The position numbers and the translations under genes were made by a program. The notes beneath the pieces were generated by a model. That model ran no database searches. It saw only the letters and a list, made by a program, of their open reading frames with translations, and was not told where the DNA came from. Positions 1 to 7,937 of a stretch of 64,000 bases of DNA are shown here, piece by piece; position 1 is the first letter of the stretch, and each line of letters opens with the position of its first letter. This DNA is from Ramlibacter lithotrophicus (lineage in GTDB: Bacteria > Pseudomonadota > Gammaproteobacteria > Burkholderiales > Burkholderiaceae_C), in assembly GCF_012184415.1 (NCBI RefSeq), contig NZ_VTOX01000012.1, positions 62,001 through 126,000 on the forward strand, written 5' to 3'.

Positions 1-232
1 CCGGATGCAGCGCCAGGACGATCTTCTGCAACTCGGCTTTCAGCGTTTCGGGACTGTCGATGCAGGCGCCCAGGCCCAGCTCGCGGGCCAGCTGCGCCAA
101 CGCCCCGGCGACGGCAGACCCGCGCGCGGCGCCAGGGATTACCTGCTGCGCGTCGCCGCCTGGTGCAGCGGCGGCGCGCAGGGACAACGCGAGTTCTTCA
201 GCTCGACCGCAAACTTCCTGGTCTTCGGGCAT
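1..232 (-). CDS. Partial hypothetical protein running off the left edge
   Basis: An open frame starts at an ATG (complement of 230-232) and runs without a stop to the left edge, giving at least 77 residues. The visible part is rich in Ala, Leu and Glu and looks alpha-helical, with no signal peptide or membrane segment. It has the codon use of its neighbours, with G or C at most third positions. I do not recognise the family. There is no clear ribosome binding site before this ATG, so the start could lie elsewhere. It lies on the same strand as opgH, 215 bp beyond its stop; the gap (233-447) shows no clear terminator or other feature. Confidence 0.45.
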   Translation of the reverse strand, partial: MPEDQEVCGRAEELALSLRAAAAPGGDAQQVIPGAARGSAVAGALAQLARELGLGACIDSPETLKAELQKIVLALHP

Positions 233-447
233 CGGCGCAGCTTAGCGGCGCTCGAAGGCGCTGCCGGTCTTTCGTTGCGGCGCTGTCCGGTACTCGGCAA
301 AAGCGCAAATCCGTCACGCCACGGACACTGGCGCGCCTCGCTCGACCACCACCAAGGCGTCCGCGTCCCCAGCCGATCGCCGGGGAGCAGGCTGGGGAAG
401 CTCTGAATAAATCGCGTCGTGCGCGGCGGAATTTGTTCATAGCTTCC

Positions 448-2442
448 CTAGGTGCGCACCCATGCGTTGCGGGCCGCCACGGCGTGGTGCCAGGCGCGCC
501 GCAGCACGACAGGTGAGCGCGACTCCTCCGGGATCAGCAGCAGCGCCTGGTCCCGCAGGCGGGCGCCGAGCCGGGGGTTGCTGGTGAGCACCGCGAGTGG
601 AAGCGCGAGCAGCAGGGGCACGGCCACAGGTGCCAGCCAGAGGGCGGCCTGCGCGTCCACGGCCATGGTGGCGGCCGCGAGCACGCCGATCACCAGCGTC
701 ATCGGCACGAGCCGTTGCGCCGCTTCCCGCCACCGTATGCCGTTGGCGCTGCGGGGCGGCGATTGCCAGTGGAGTTCGATGCCGGTCAGCGCCACGACGA
801 CGAACAGCGAATGCGCCAGCATCCGCACCGGCGCCTGCAGCAGCGACAGCGCCGTCTCGGTGGCGGCGCTGTGCAGCAGCGCGCTCGCGCCGCCGTAGCC
901 GCCCTGCGACCGCCGCATGAAGACGGCCGCGAGCGCCAGCAGCCGCGGCATGAACAGCAGCGACAGCGTCCACGCCCACAGCGCCCGCAGTTCGGTCGGC
1001 AGCGGCTGCCAGCCGGGAGCGTCCGCCAGGCCCGAGAGCCAGAAGGCAGTGCCCAGGGACAGGAACGCCAGCCACAGCGGCGCCGACAGGTAGGACATCG
1101 CGCCGACGGCGAGCATCGCCCGATGCACGGGGTGCAGGCCGGGTTCGGCGATCAGCCTGGCGTTCTGCAGGTTGCCCTGGCACCAGCGCCGGTCGCGCTG
1201 CAGCTCCGACAGCAGGTCCGGCGGCTGCTGCTCGTAGCTGCCGGTCAGGTCCGAGACCAGCCAGACGTGGTAGCCCGCGCGACGCATCAGCGCCGCCTCG
1301 ACGAAGTCATGCGACATGATCGGCCCGGCCAGCCCGCCGCGGCCGGGGATCGGCGCCAGCGCGCAGTGGCGCATGAACGGTTCGATGCGGATGATGGCGT
1401 TGTGGCCCCAGTAGTGCGATTCGCCGAGCTGCCAGTACTGCATGCCCAGCGTGAACAGCCGGCCGGTCACGCGCGACGCGAACTGCTGCGCCCGCGCGTG
1501 CAGCGTCGCATGGCCGATCGCCTGGGTCGCGGTCTGGATGATGCCGGCGCTGGGGTGTGCTTCCATCAGCTTGACCATGGCGACCAGGCAGTCGCCGCTC
1601 ATCACGCTGTCGGCATCGAGCACCACCATGTAGCGGTAGTCGCGACCCCAGCGGCGGCAGAAGTCCGCCACGTTGCCGGCCTTGCGGTGCGTGCGGCGCG
1701 AGCGCAGCCGGTAGTAGATCTCGATCTGCGGCTGACGCGGGTCGGCGGCAAGCGCTTCGCGCAGCTGCGCCCAGGCGGCGCGCTCGTTGCCCACGATCGC
1801 GGCGTCCGAGCTGTCGGACAGGATGAACACGTCGAAGGATGCCGCGTGGCCGGTCGCCGCCACCGACTCGCAGGTCGCCCGCAGCCCCGCGAACACCGTG
1901 GCCACGTCCTCGTTGCAGATCGGCATGACGAGCGCAGTGCGGACGTCGGGCGCCAGGACGTCGGCGTGCACCTGCGCCGCCGAGAGCGCGTGCTCGTCGC
2001 CGCGCAAGACCACGTAGAAGCCCATGAGCGCGGTGACGAAGCCGCTGAGCACCCAGGCCGAGAGCACGGAGAACAGCGCGAGCTGGCCGTATTCGAGCCA
2101 GGCGTTTCCGTAGTCCGGCTGCGCCGAGGCGAAGAGCAGGCTCGCCAGCACGGTGGTGACCAAGGTCAGGCTGGCGAAGGCAAGCCGCCGGCGGCGGGCC
2201 GCGCGTTGCCACGGCTCTTCGATACCGCCGATGCGATCCCGGCTCGAGCCCGGGCGCAGCCAGGAAAGCAATGCCGCCCCGCTGCTTCGCCAGAAACCGC
2301 GCCAGGGCTGCGGCGCCATGGAGCCGCGGTTGACCGGCGGCGCCGTCAGCGAGTTGGGATGGCGCTCCTCGCGCAACATGTCGCGCCGGGCTGCCCGGGC
2401 GCCGCTTGCCACGGCTACCGGGGAAGAATGATGTTGCTCCAT
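448..2442 (-). CDS. opgH: OpgH/MdoH glucans biosynthesis glucosyltransferase
   Basis: Inner-membrane family 2 glycosyltransferase that makes the beta-glucan backbone of osmoregulated periplasmic glucans from UDP-glucose. The 664-residue product has N-terminal membrane segments around residues 85-150, then a cytosolic GT2 domain: VMPICNE near 172, the DAD metal-binding motif near 276-278, and RRWCQGN (the Q/RxxRW-type motif) near 418. A C-terminal block of hydrophobic helices follows. It is shorter than the enterobacterial protein (about 850), mainly at the ends. I chose the ATG at 2442, giving an MEQHHSSP start; a longer frame upstream exists but lies inside opgG. The start overlaps the 3' end of opgG by 28 nt, which points to translational coupling in an opgG-opgH operon. 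Confidence 0.93.
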   Translation of the reverse strand: MEQHHSSPVAVASGARAARRDMLREERHPNSLTAPPVNRGSMAPQPWRGFWRSSGAALLSWLRPGSSRDRIGGIEEPWQRAARRRRLAFASLTLVTTVLASLLFASAQPDYGNAWLEYGQLALFSVLSAWVLSGFVTALMGFYVVLRGDEHALSAAQVHADVLAPDVRTALVMPICNEDVATVFAGLRATCESVAATGHAASFDVFILSDSSDAAIVGNERAAWAQLREALAADPRQPQIEIYYRLRSRRTHRKAGNVADFCRRWGRDYRYMVVLDADSVMSGDCLVAMVKLMEAHPSAGIIQTATQAIGHATLHARAQQFASRVTGRLFTLGMQYWQLGESHYWGHNAIIRIEPFMRHCALAPIPGRGGLAGPIMSHDFVEAALMRRAGYHVWLVSDLTGSYEQQPPDLLSELQRDRRWCQGNLQNARLIAEPGLHPVHRAMLAVGAMSYLSAPLWLAFLSLGTAFWLSGLADAPGWQPLPTELRALWAWTLSLLFMPRLLALAAVFMRRSQGGYGGASALLHSAATETALSLLQAPVRMLAHSLFVVVALTGIELHWQSPPRSANGIRWREAAQRLVPMTLVIGVLAAATMAVDAQAALWLAPVAVPLLLALPLAVLTSNPRLGARLRDQALLLIPEESRSPVVLRRAWHHAVAARNAWVRT

Positions 2443-3986
2443 GTTTCGCTGAGAACCTGGTTGGTTTGTTGCAGGAAGGCGCGCAGTTCCACCGGCTTTG
2501 CGGGGTCGAGCTGCTGCACGCGCAAGGTCATGCGCCAAGTGCCGTTGGCGGGATTGGGATAGACGATCTGTTCGAGCACGCGCCCATTGCCGTCGGCGGT
2601 CACGACGGCGCGCAGCTTCGCGTCGGCCGGCAGCGCGCGCAGCGCGGGTCCGGCGAAATCCACGACGTACTGCACCTCGCCGGGCGCGGGAGGCTGCTCC
2701 GCACGGCGATAACCGCTGCCCTGGCGGGACTGGACGACCCAGCTCCCCGGTGGCCGCTCCTGCTCGTCACCCTGCCAGGCGATCTCGTAGGCGAAGTCCA
2801 GGGGCTGCCCAGGGGCCGGCAGCGAAGCCGGCACCCAGTACGCGACCACGTTGTCGTGGGTTTCGTCGGGCGTGGGCAGTTGCAGCAGTTCGACCCGCCC
2901 CGGCCCCCAGTCGCCGAGCGGCCGCACCCACGCGCTGGGCCGGCGCTCGTAACGCGCCTCGACGTCCTCGTAGCTGGCGAAGGCGCGGTCGCGCTGCATC
3001 AGGCCGAAGCCGCGCAGGCGCTGCACGGAATAGGAGGTGGTGCTGGGCCGCGCCGGGTTCTGCAGCGGACGCCAGATCCACTCGCCTGCGTCGCCGGCCA
3101 CCAGCAGGCCGTCGGAGTCGTGGACCTCGGGGCGGAAGTCGCCGCCGCGCGGCTGGTTCTCGCCGAAGAAGAACATGCTGGTCAACGGCGCGAGCCCCAG
3201 GGTCGCGACCGGCCTGGCGGCGCCCCCGCGCAGGTAAATGCGCGCCTGCACCCGCATGGTCGTGGTCGAGCCGGGCACCACTTCGAACCGGTAGGCGCCC
3301 GTCGCGCGTGGCGACTCCAGCAGCGCGTACACCGTGACCTCGCGGGCGCCAGGGGCGGGCCGCTGAAGCCAGAACTCGGTGAAGCGCGGGAACTCCTCCC
3401 GGTCGCCGCCGACGGTGTCGATCGCGAGACCGCGTGCCGACAGGCCGTAGTGCTGGCCGGCGCCCAGGGCCCGGAAGTAGCTGGCGCCGAGGAAGGTGAC
3501 CAGCTCGTCCTTGTACGGCGCCGTGTTCAATGGATAGTGGATGCGCAGCCCGGCAAAGCCCAGGTCGCCCCAGGTCTCCGGCCGCAACTGGTTGCGCCCG
3601 AAGTCGAAGTCACCGCGCCGGTACGGCACGACGAGTGCGCCGCCGGGAATGATCTCGTTCACGCGCACAGGCTCCCGCTGGTAGAGCCCGAGGTGGAAGA
3701 ACATCACCTCGAACGGCAGAGCCGCGTCGCGCCACAGGGCCCGGGCCGGCTGGAAACGGATGTCGCGGTAACGGTCGTAGTCGAGCGCCTGCAACTCCGC
3801 CGGCAGCGCGTCCGGTGCCGCCCGCCAGGCGGCCACGGCGCGATCGCGCGCGATCGCGGCGACCGTCTCGAAGCCGAAGGTGCTACCGGGTTGGGCTGCC
3901 TGCGCCTGGACGGCCGCGGGCAGTGCGAGATGGAGCAGGAAAAGAGGGGCGGCAAGCCGCCTCGACACAGAACGCCAGGAGTGCAT
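2415..3986 (-). CDS. opgG: OpgG/MdoG periplasmic glucans biosynthesis protein
   Basis: Periplasmic protein needed for the synthesis or branching of osmoregulated periplasmic glucans and partner of OpgH. It has an N-terminal signal peptide (hydrophobic LAAPLFLLHLALPA ending AVQAQA) and then the long beta-sandwich typical of MdoG, for example the conserved block MFFFGENQPRGGDFRPEVHDS. The length of about 523 residues fits the family. The start is ambiguous: GTG at 4004, ATG at 3986 (used here) or GTG at 3968. None has a good ribosome binding site. If the sigma-54-like element at 4000-4016 is the real promoter, the transcript would start near 3989, which rules out the GTG at 4004 and favours 3986 or 3968. 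It is the first gene of opgGH. Confidence 0.92.
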   Translation of the reverse strand: MHSWRSVSRRLAAPLFLLHLALPAAVQAQAAQPGSTFGFETVAAIARDRAVAAWRAAPDALPAELQALDYDRYRDIRFQPARALWRDAALPFEVMFFHLGLYQREPVRVNEIIPGGALVVPYRRGDFDFGRNQLRPETWGDLGFAGLRIHYPLNTAPYKDELVTFLGASYFRALGAGQHYGLSARGLAIDTVGGDREEFPRFTEFWLQRPAPGAREVTVYALLESPRATGAYRFEVVPGSTTTMRVQARIYLRGGAARPVATLGLAPLTSMFFFGENQPRGGDFRPEVHDSDGLLVAGDAGEWIWRPLQNPARPSTTSYSVQRLRGFGLMQRDRAFASYEDVEARYERRPSAWVRPLGDWGPGRVELLQLPTPDETHDNVVAYWVPASLPAPGQPLDFAYEIAWQGDEQERPPGSWVVQSRQGSGYRRAEQPPAPGEVQYVVDFAGPALRALPADAKLRAVVTADGNGRVLEQIVYPNPANGTWRMTLRVQQLDPAKPVELRAFLQQTNQVLSETWSNIILPR

Positions 3987-3999
3987 CGGCGGCGTCGAA

Positions 4000-4016
4000 C
4001 GCACCCTTCGTGCCAG
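4000..4016 (-). promoter_or_regulatory. Candidate sigma-54 promoter of opgGH
   Basis: On the minus strand, CTGGCACGAAGGGTGCG matches the -24/-12 consensus YTGGCACGRNNNTTGCW. The -24 block is perfect and the GG-GC spacing is correct. The -12 block is GTGC rather than TTGC, keeping the key T, G and C. Transcription would start near 3989. That is only 3 nt before the ATG at 3986, which is a weakness of the assignment unless translation starts at 3986 as a leaderless message or at the GTG at 3968. Confidence 0.5.
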
Positions 4017-4110
4017 TCCGAGAAAAGCCAGCAGAATCAGTCACTTGCGCGTCACCCCGGCGCTCGCGGCGACTACGGTACCGCTGCGGGGAGGCGGCCG
4101 GGGGCGGTTT

Positions 4111-4128
4111 TGTCGCCAGCCGGCGACA
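4111..4128. promoter_or_regulatory. Candidate GlrR binding site 1 (TGTC-N10-GACA)
   Basis: TGTCGCCAGCCGGCGACA is a palindrome with the exact TGTC-N10-GACA form described for GlrR (YfhA/QseF) sites upstream of glmY in enterobacteria. It lies between glrR and opgG, about 130 bp upstream of the predicted sigma-54 start of opgG, a normal distance for an enhancer-binding protein. Confidence 0.6.
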
Positions 4129-4178
4129 ACTCCGCTCGCCGTCGGGGAAGAACGCTGCGTGGGGCAAGCACTTGCCGC

Positions 4179-4196
4179 TGTCGCCGGATGGCGACA
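4179..4196. promoter_or_regulatory. Candidate GlrR binding site 2 (TGTC-N10-GACA)
   Basis: TGTCGCCGGATGGCGACA is a second perfect TGTC-N10-GACA palindrome, 68 bp centre to centre from the first. It is nested in a longer inverted repeat: the inner arms extend to 4177-4198 and outer arms GGGCAAGC/GCTTGCCC lie at 4162-4169 and 4213-4220. It could therefore also act as a hairpin just after the glrR stop, but there is no T-run typical of a terminator. Confidence 0.58.
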
Positions 4197-4225
4197 GCCC
4201 TGCCGTGCCGGCGCTTGCCCGCCCC

Positions 4226-5608
4226 TCAGGACTGGAAGTGGGCAGGGGTGAGTTCGTGCTTTTGCAGGAGCCGGTAGAACTCGGTGCGGTTGCGATCGGC
4301 CAGGCGTGCCGCGTCCGCGACGTTGCCGTCCGTCAGCTTGAGCAGCCCGACCAGGTACTCGCGTTCGAACTGCTGCTTGGCCTGCGCATAGGTGAGCACC
4401 TGCACCGACGGGACCCGCAGCGCACGCTGCACCAGCGCCAGCGGGATCAGCGGCGTGGTCGCCAGCGCGCAGACCTGCTCCGCCACGTTGTACAGCTGGC
4501 GGATGTTGCCGGGCCAGGCGGCGGTGATCAATGCCTTGGTCGCCTCCGGCGCGAATCCCGAGAGACGCTTGCCGTACTTGGCGGCGAGCTTGCCGAGGAA
4601 GTGGTTGGCCAGCAGCGGGATGTCCTCCCGCCGTTCGGCCAGCGTGGGCAGCGTGAGCGTCACGACGTTCAGCCGGTAGTACAGGTCCTCCCGGAACTGG
4701 CCGGCGGCCATGGCGGCCTCGAGGTCCCGATGGGTCGCCGAGATGATCCGCACGTCCACCGCGTGCGACTGGCTGGAACCCACCGGCCGCACCGCGCGCT
4801 CCTGCAGCACCCGCAGCAGCTTCACCTGCAGCGCCGGCGGCATGTCGCCGATCTCGTCGAGCAGCAGCGTCCCGCCATCGGCCGCCTGGAACAGGCCCTT
4901 GTGGTTCGCCACCGCATCGGTAAACGCGCCCTTGACGTGGCCGAACAGTTCCGACTCGAGCAGGGCCTCCGGAATCGCCCCGCAGTTCACGGCGATGAAG
5001 GGGCGCTGCGCTCGCGGGCTGGCGCGGTGGATGGCACGCGCCAGCATCTCCTTGCCGGTGCCGCTGTCGCCGCGCAGCAGCACGCTGGCATCGGACTGAG
5101 CCACCATCCACGCCTCGGCCAGCACCTCGGCCATGCGGCTGGAGCGGCTGATGATCTCTTCCCGCCACGCCTCCTGCGCGTGCGGCGCCGCGCTCGCCGG
5201 GGCCGCGACCGCCAGCGCTTCGGCGATTTTGTGCAGCAGCTCCTTGCTCTCGTACGGTTTGGTCAGGTAGCTAAAGACACCGCGGGCGGTGGCCTCGACG
5301 GCATCGGGAATCGTTCCGTGCGCGGTCAGCAGGATCACCGGAAGCGAGGGGTGGCGCCGGCGGATCTCGCCGAACAGTGCCAGTCCGTCGCGGCCCGGAA
5401 GGCGCACGTCACTCAGCACCAGCTGCGGCCGCTGCGCCTCCATCTGGACCAGCGCAGCTTCCGCCGAAGGCGCGGTCGTGACGCGGTAGCCCGCCGCGGC
5501 GAGCCGCATCGACAGCAGCCGCAGCATGTCGGGATCGTCGTCGACCACGAGGAGATGCGGCGCGGATGGTGGCTGGGTGGGGGCTTCGGCTGACATGGGC
5601 ATTCTCAC
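4226..5608 (-). CDS. glrR: GlrR/QseF-type sigma-54-dependent response regulator
   Basis: Response regulator that activates sigma-54 promoters. Domains, numbered from the GTG at 5608: receiver domain with phosphoacceptor D67 (LSDVRLPG); AAA+ domain with Walker A GDSGTGKE near 180, sigma-54 contact loop GAFTDA near 227-232 and Walker B LLLDEIGD near 248; C-terminal Fis-type helix-turn-helix with the GlrR-like sequence NRTEFYRLLQKHEL. The GAFTGA loop has Asp in place of the second Gly. The alternative start is the ATG at 5596. The GTG start overlaps the qseG stop by 4 nt (GTGA). It is the last gene of glrK-qseG-glrR, and two sites matching its known operator follow it upstream of opgG. Confidence 0.92.
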   Translation of the reverse strand: MRMPMSAEAPTQPPSAPHLLVVDDDPDMLRLLSMRLAAAGYRVTTAPSAEAALVQMEAQRPQLVLSDVRLPGRDGLALFGEIRRRHPSLPVILLTAHGTIPDAVEATARGVFSYLTKPYESKELLHKIAEALAVAAPASAAPHAQEAWREEIISRSSRMAEVLAEAWMVAQSDASVLLRGDSGTGKEMLARAIHRASPRAQRPFIAVNCGAIPEALLESELFGHVKGAFTDAVANHKGLFQAADGGTLLLDEIGDMPPALQVKLLRVLQERAVRPVGSSQSHAVDVRIISATHRDLEAAMAAGQFREDLYYRLNVVTLTLPTLAERREDIPLLANHFLGKLAAKYGKRLSGFAPEATKALITAAWPGNIRQLYNVAEQVCALATTPLIPLALVQRALRVPSVQVLTYAQAKQQFEREYLVGLLKLTDGNVADAARLADRNRTEFYRLLQKHELTPAHFQS

Positions 5609-6246
5609 GGGCGCGTGGGCGCCGACGCGCCGGCACCCGGCCGGGACGGCAGGCTGCGCTCGATCGCGCGCACGGCTTCCAGCCGCTCGCTGAGCTGCTC
5701 GGCGCGGCGCTGCGTGTCCCGCAACAGCTGTGCCTGGCGCTCGTTGTGTTCATCGGCGCGCCTGGACTCGGACAAGTGCGCCGCGAGCAGGCGCGCCAGC
5801 GGATGCAGCGCGCGGGACTGCGCGTCGCCGCGAGCCAGCAGGCGCTGCAGGAGCATCTGGGCTCGGGCGGTGTTCGCCGGGCCGCGCGCCTGCGCGAGCA
5901 GCAGGCTGGCCTGCATGATGCCCATTCCCGTGTCGCCGCCGTCGCCGACGCGGGCGATCTCCTGGGCCAGTTCGGCCGCAGACATGGTGCGCGCGCGGTC
6001 GGCATGCGCCAGCGCCTGCTCGAGCGGGTGGACAGGCGCGGGGGGCAACTGCACGGGGGCTGCCGGTGCCGGTGCCGGTGATGGTGGCGGCTGCACGGCA
6101 GGCGCGGGCGGCGGCGGCGCGGCGACGACCGCCGGGACCGGCGACGGCGACGGCGGGGGCAACAGCGCGCAGCCGCCGATCGCCATCGACGCGGCCATGA
6201 TGGAGAACGCAGCGCGCCACGAGGGGCAGAGGCGATCAGGCTGCAT
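5605..6246 (-). CDS. qseG: QseG-like lipoprotein between glrK and glrR
   Basis: A 213-residue lipoprotein with a lipobox ending IGGC near residues 23-26, a long Pro/Ala-rich tether (about 30-70), and a helical C-terminal half rich in Ala, Leu, Arg and Glu that is likely coiled coil. In enterobacteria QseG (YfhG) sits at the same place and is an outer-membrane lipoprotein that activates the GlrK/QseE kinase. Sequence similarity to it is weak by eye, so the name rests mainly on position, lipobox and size. It overlaps the end of glrK by 11 nt and the start of glrR by 4 nt, so all three are translationally coupled. Confidence 0.75.
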   Translation of the reverse strand: MQPDRLCPSWRAAFSIMAASMAIGGCALLPPPSPSPVPAVVAAPPPPAPAVQPPPSPAPAPAAPVQLPPAPVHPLEQALAHADRARTMSAAELAQEIARVGDGGDTGMGIMQASLLLAQARGPANTARAQMLLQRLLARGDAQSRALHPLARLLAAHLSESRRADEHNERQAQLLRDTQRRAEQLSERLEAVRAIERSLPSRPGAGASAPTRP

Positions 6247-7642
6247 GCGGAAGCTCGATGCGGAAATGCCCGCCGCGGCCGGCCGGCAGGAGCCGGACAC
6301 GGCCGCCGTGGGCGGCCACGTACTCGTTGACGATCGACAGGCCGATGCCGCTGCCGCGCACCGCGTCGCGCGGCTGGCGCTCGCCCCGATAGAAGGGCTC
6401 GAACACGCGCTCGCGGTCCTGGTCCGCGACCCCCGGGCCTTCGTCGCGCACGTCGATCCGGACGCCTTCGGCGCCGGTGGAGACATTGAGAATGATCTTG
6501 GCTCCTTCGGGAGAGTAACGAATCGCGTTCGACAGCAGGTTCGCGACGGCTGCCCCCAGCTTGTCCGGGTCCACCGACAGCGTGGCGGGCGTGCCTTCGA
6601 CCTGCACCGACAGGCGCCGCGCCTGCCACTGCAGACGCTGCGCCTGCACCTGCTCGCGCACCAGCTCGAGCAGGTCGACGGGGCGCCGCCGGAGCTGCCG
6701 TGCCTCGAAGGCGGCGGCATTGAACCGCAGCAGCGCCTCGATCTGGCCCTGGAGCGCGAACGCATTCTGATGCAGGATCCCGACGACCTCCTGCTGGTCG
6801 CTGCCGAGCTTGCCGGCCACGCCGTCGCGCAACAGGGCGATGCCTTCGCGCAAGGCGGCCAGCGGCGTCTTCAGTTCGTGCGACACGTGGCGCAGGAAAC
6901 GGGCCTTGTCGGCGTCGAGTTCCATCAGGCGCAGGCGCAGCCAGTCGAGCTGCTGGCCCACCCGGCGGACGTCGGAGGGCCCCCGGATGTGGATCGGCTG
7001 GTCGAGGCGGTTCTCGCCCAGGGCGAGAATCGCCCGCTGGAGCCGCCTGAAAGGACGCGCGAGCCAAAGCCCCATGGCGACGGCCAGGACGATCGCCAGC
7101 ACGATCGCGGCCAGCACCTGCTGCATCAGCCGGGCACGGCTCGCCTCCAGGCGCGCCTGCAACGCGCCGTTGCGCTGCTGGATGGCCGCCTGCACGCTGC
7201 CGGCGAGCCGGCTGGTGATCTCGTCCAGCTCCCGGAAGGCGGCCGCGACATCGCGCTCCCGGTCCAGTGCCGTCGCCGGCGGGCCGTCCAGCAACCCGAC
7301 GATGGCGTCCAGCCGTTCCCGCCACTCGACCGCGTCCTGCTGCGCCACACCGTCCTCGGCGAGCTGCTGCAGCGTGCTGCGCGCCGCCTGCATCTCTTCT
7401 TCAAAGCGGCGGCGCAGCAGCGAGTCGTTGAGCACGAGTGACTGGCGCGCCGCCCGTTCCATCGCGGCAGTGCGGGCCGCCAGGGCGTGGGAGGCACCGC
7501 TGAGTTCGAGCGCGCGCACCGATTCCTCGCTGCTTTGCGCCATCAGCCGGTCCAGGGTGACCACGGCGCGCAGGGCCGTCGCACCGAGCAAGGCGGCGAT
7601 GAGCATGAAGGCAACGAGCAGCAGCTGACGGAACGAACCCAT
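6236..7642 (-). CDS. glrK: GlrK/QseE-type sensor histidine kinase
   Basis: Inner-membrane sensor kinase of 468 residues that phosphorylates GlrR. Two membrane helices (about 6-28 and 175-195) flank a periplasmic helical sensor region; a HAMP domain follows. The HisKA domain has phosphoacceptor H255 in HVSHELKTPLAALREG, and the C-terminal ATPase has the N box LLSNAIRYSPEG and the G box GSGIGLSIVNEYV. It is first in the operon glrK-qseG-glrR. The start ATG lies 295 bp from the nearest gene (7938) on the other side, which leaves room for a promoter. Confidence 0.9.
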   Translation of the reverse strand: MGSFRQLLLVAFMLIAALLGATALRAVVTLDRLMAQSSEESVRALELSGASHALAARTAAMERAARQSLVLNDSLLRRRFEEEMQAARSTLQQLAEDGVAQQDAVEWRERLDAIVGLLDGPPATALDRERDVAAAFRELDEITSRLAGSVQAAIQQRNGALQARLEASRARLMQQVLAAIVLAIVLAVAMGLWLARPFRRLQRAILALGENRLDQPIHIRGPSDVRRVGQQLDWLRLRLMELDADKARFLRHVSHELKTPLAALREGIALLRDGVAGKLGSDQQEVVGILHQNAFALQGQIEALLRFNAAAFEARQLRRRPVDLLELVREQVQAQRLQWQARRLSVQVEGTPATLSVDPDKLGAAVANLLSNAIRYSPEGAKIILNVSTGAEGVRIDVRDEGPGVADQDRERVFEPFYRGERQPRDAVRGSGIGLSIVNEYVAAHGGRVRLLPAGRGGHFRIELPHAA

Positions 7643-7937
7643 GGTGGTCGGATGTGGCGGTGTGCGCCTTGCCGCGACGCGTGGCTGGCAGCCGCCGCGC
7701 TCGGGCAGGCGCTACCGGCGCCTGTTCACACAACCTTCCTGTATCAGCGTAGGCTGCCTGGCGCGCGGAGCAAACCCGAAAGGTGTATCGAGTTCCCGGC
7801 GCGGACCACGCGCGTGATCCTTCGCGGCGGCTGAAGTGTACCTGCGGGCGGCCGCGCCGCCCGCTCACGGCCGGCCCGTGCTCATGTCGCGCAGCGTTGC
7901 AGCAGCATGGCGGCAGTGACTTGCCGCCGCTCATGCC
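7643..7937. other. Intergenic region upstream of glrK
   Basis: 295 bp between the glrK start and the end of the heptad-repeat protein gene. It must carry the glrK promoter, but I could not pick a convincing -35/-10 or -24/-12 pair. A weak hairpin (GGCGGCA at 7909-7915 with TGCCGCC at 7922-7928) lies just past the stop of the 7938 gene but lacks a T-run. No GlrR-type TGTC-N10-GACA site was seen here. Confidence 0.4.

Noticed and set aside
5..406. Plus-strand frame of 133 codons at the left edge
   Set aside because: The minus-strand frame at 1-232 has ordinary protein composition, and the plus frame is Arg-rich with no ribosome binding site.
3987..4225. Possible GlmY-like sRNA gene under sigma-54 control near glrR
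   Set aside because: The sigma-54-like element points into opgG, and no free-standing transcript with a terminator fits in this gap.
715..4277. Long plus-strand open frames opposite opgH and opgG
   Set aside because: Arg/Gln/His-rich shadows of the real minus-strand genes; no domain, no start context.
7909..7928. Hairpin GGCGGCA/TGCCGCC as a terminator
   Set aside because: No T-run on either strand; such short GC stems are common by chance here.
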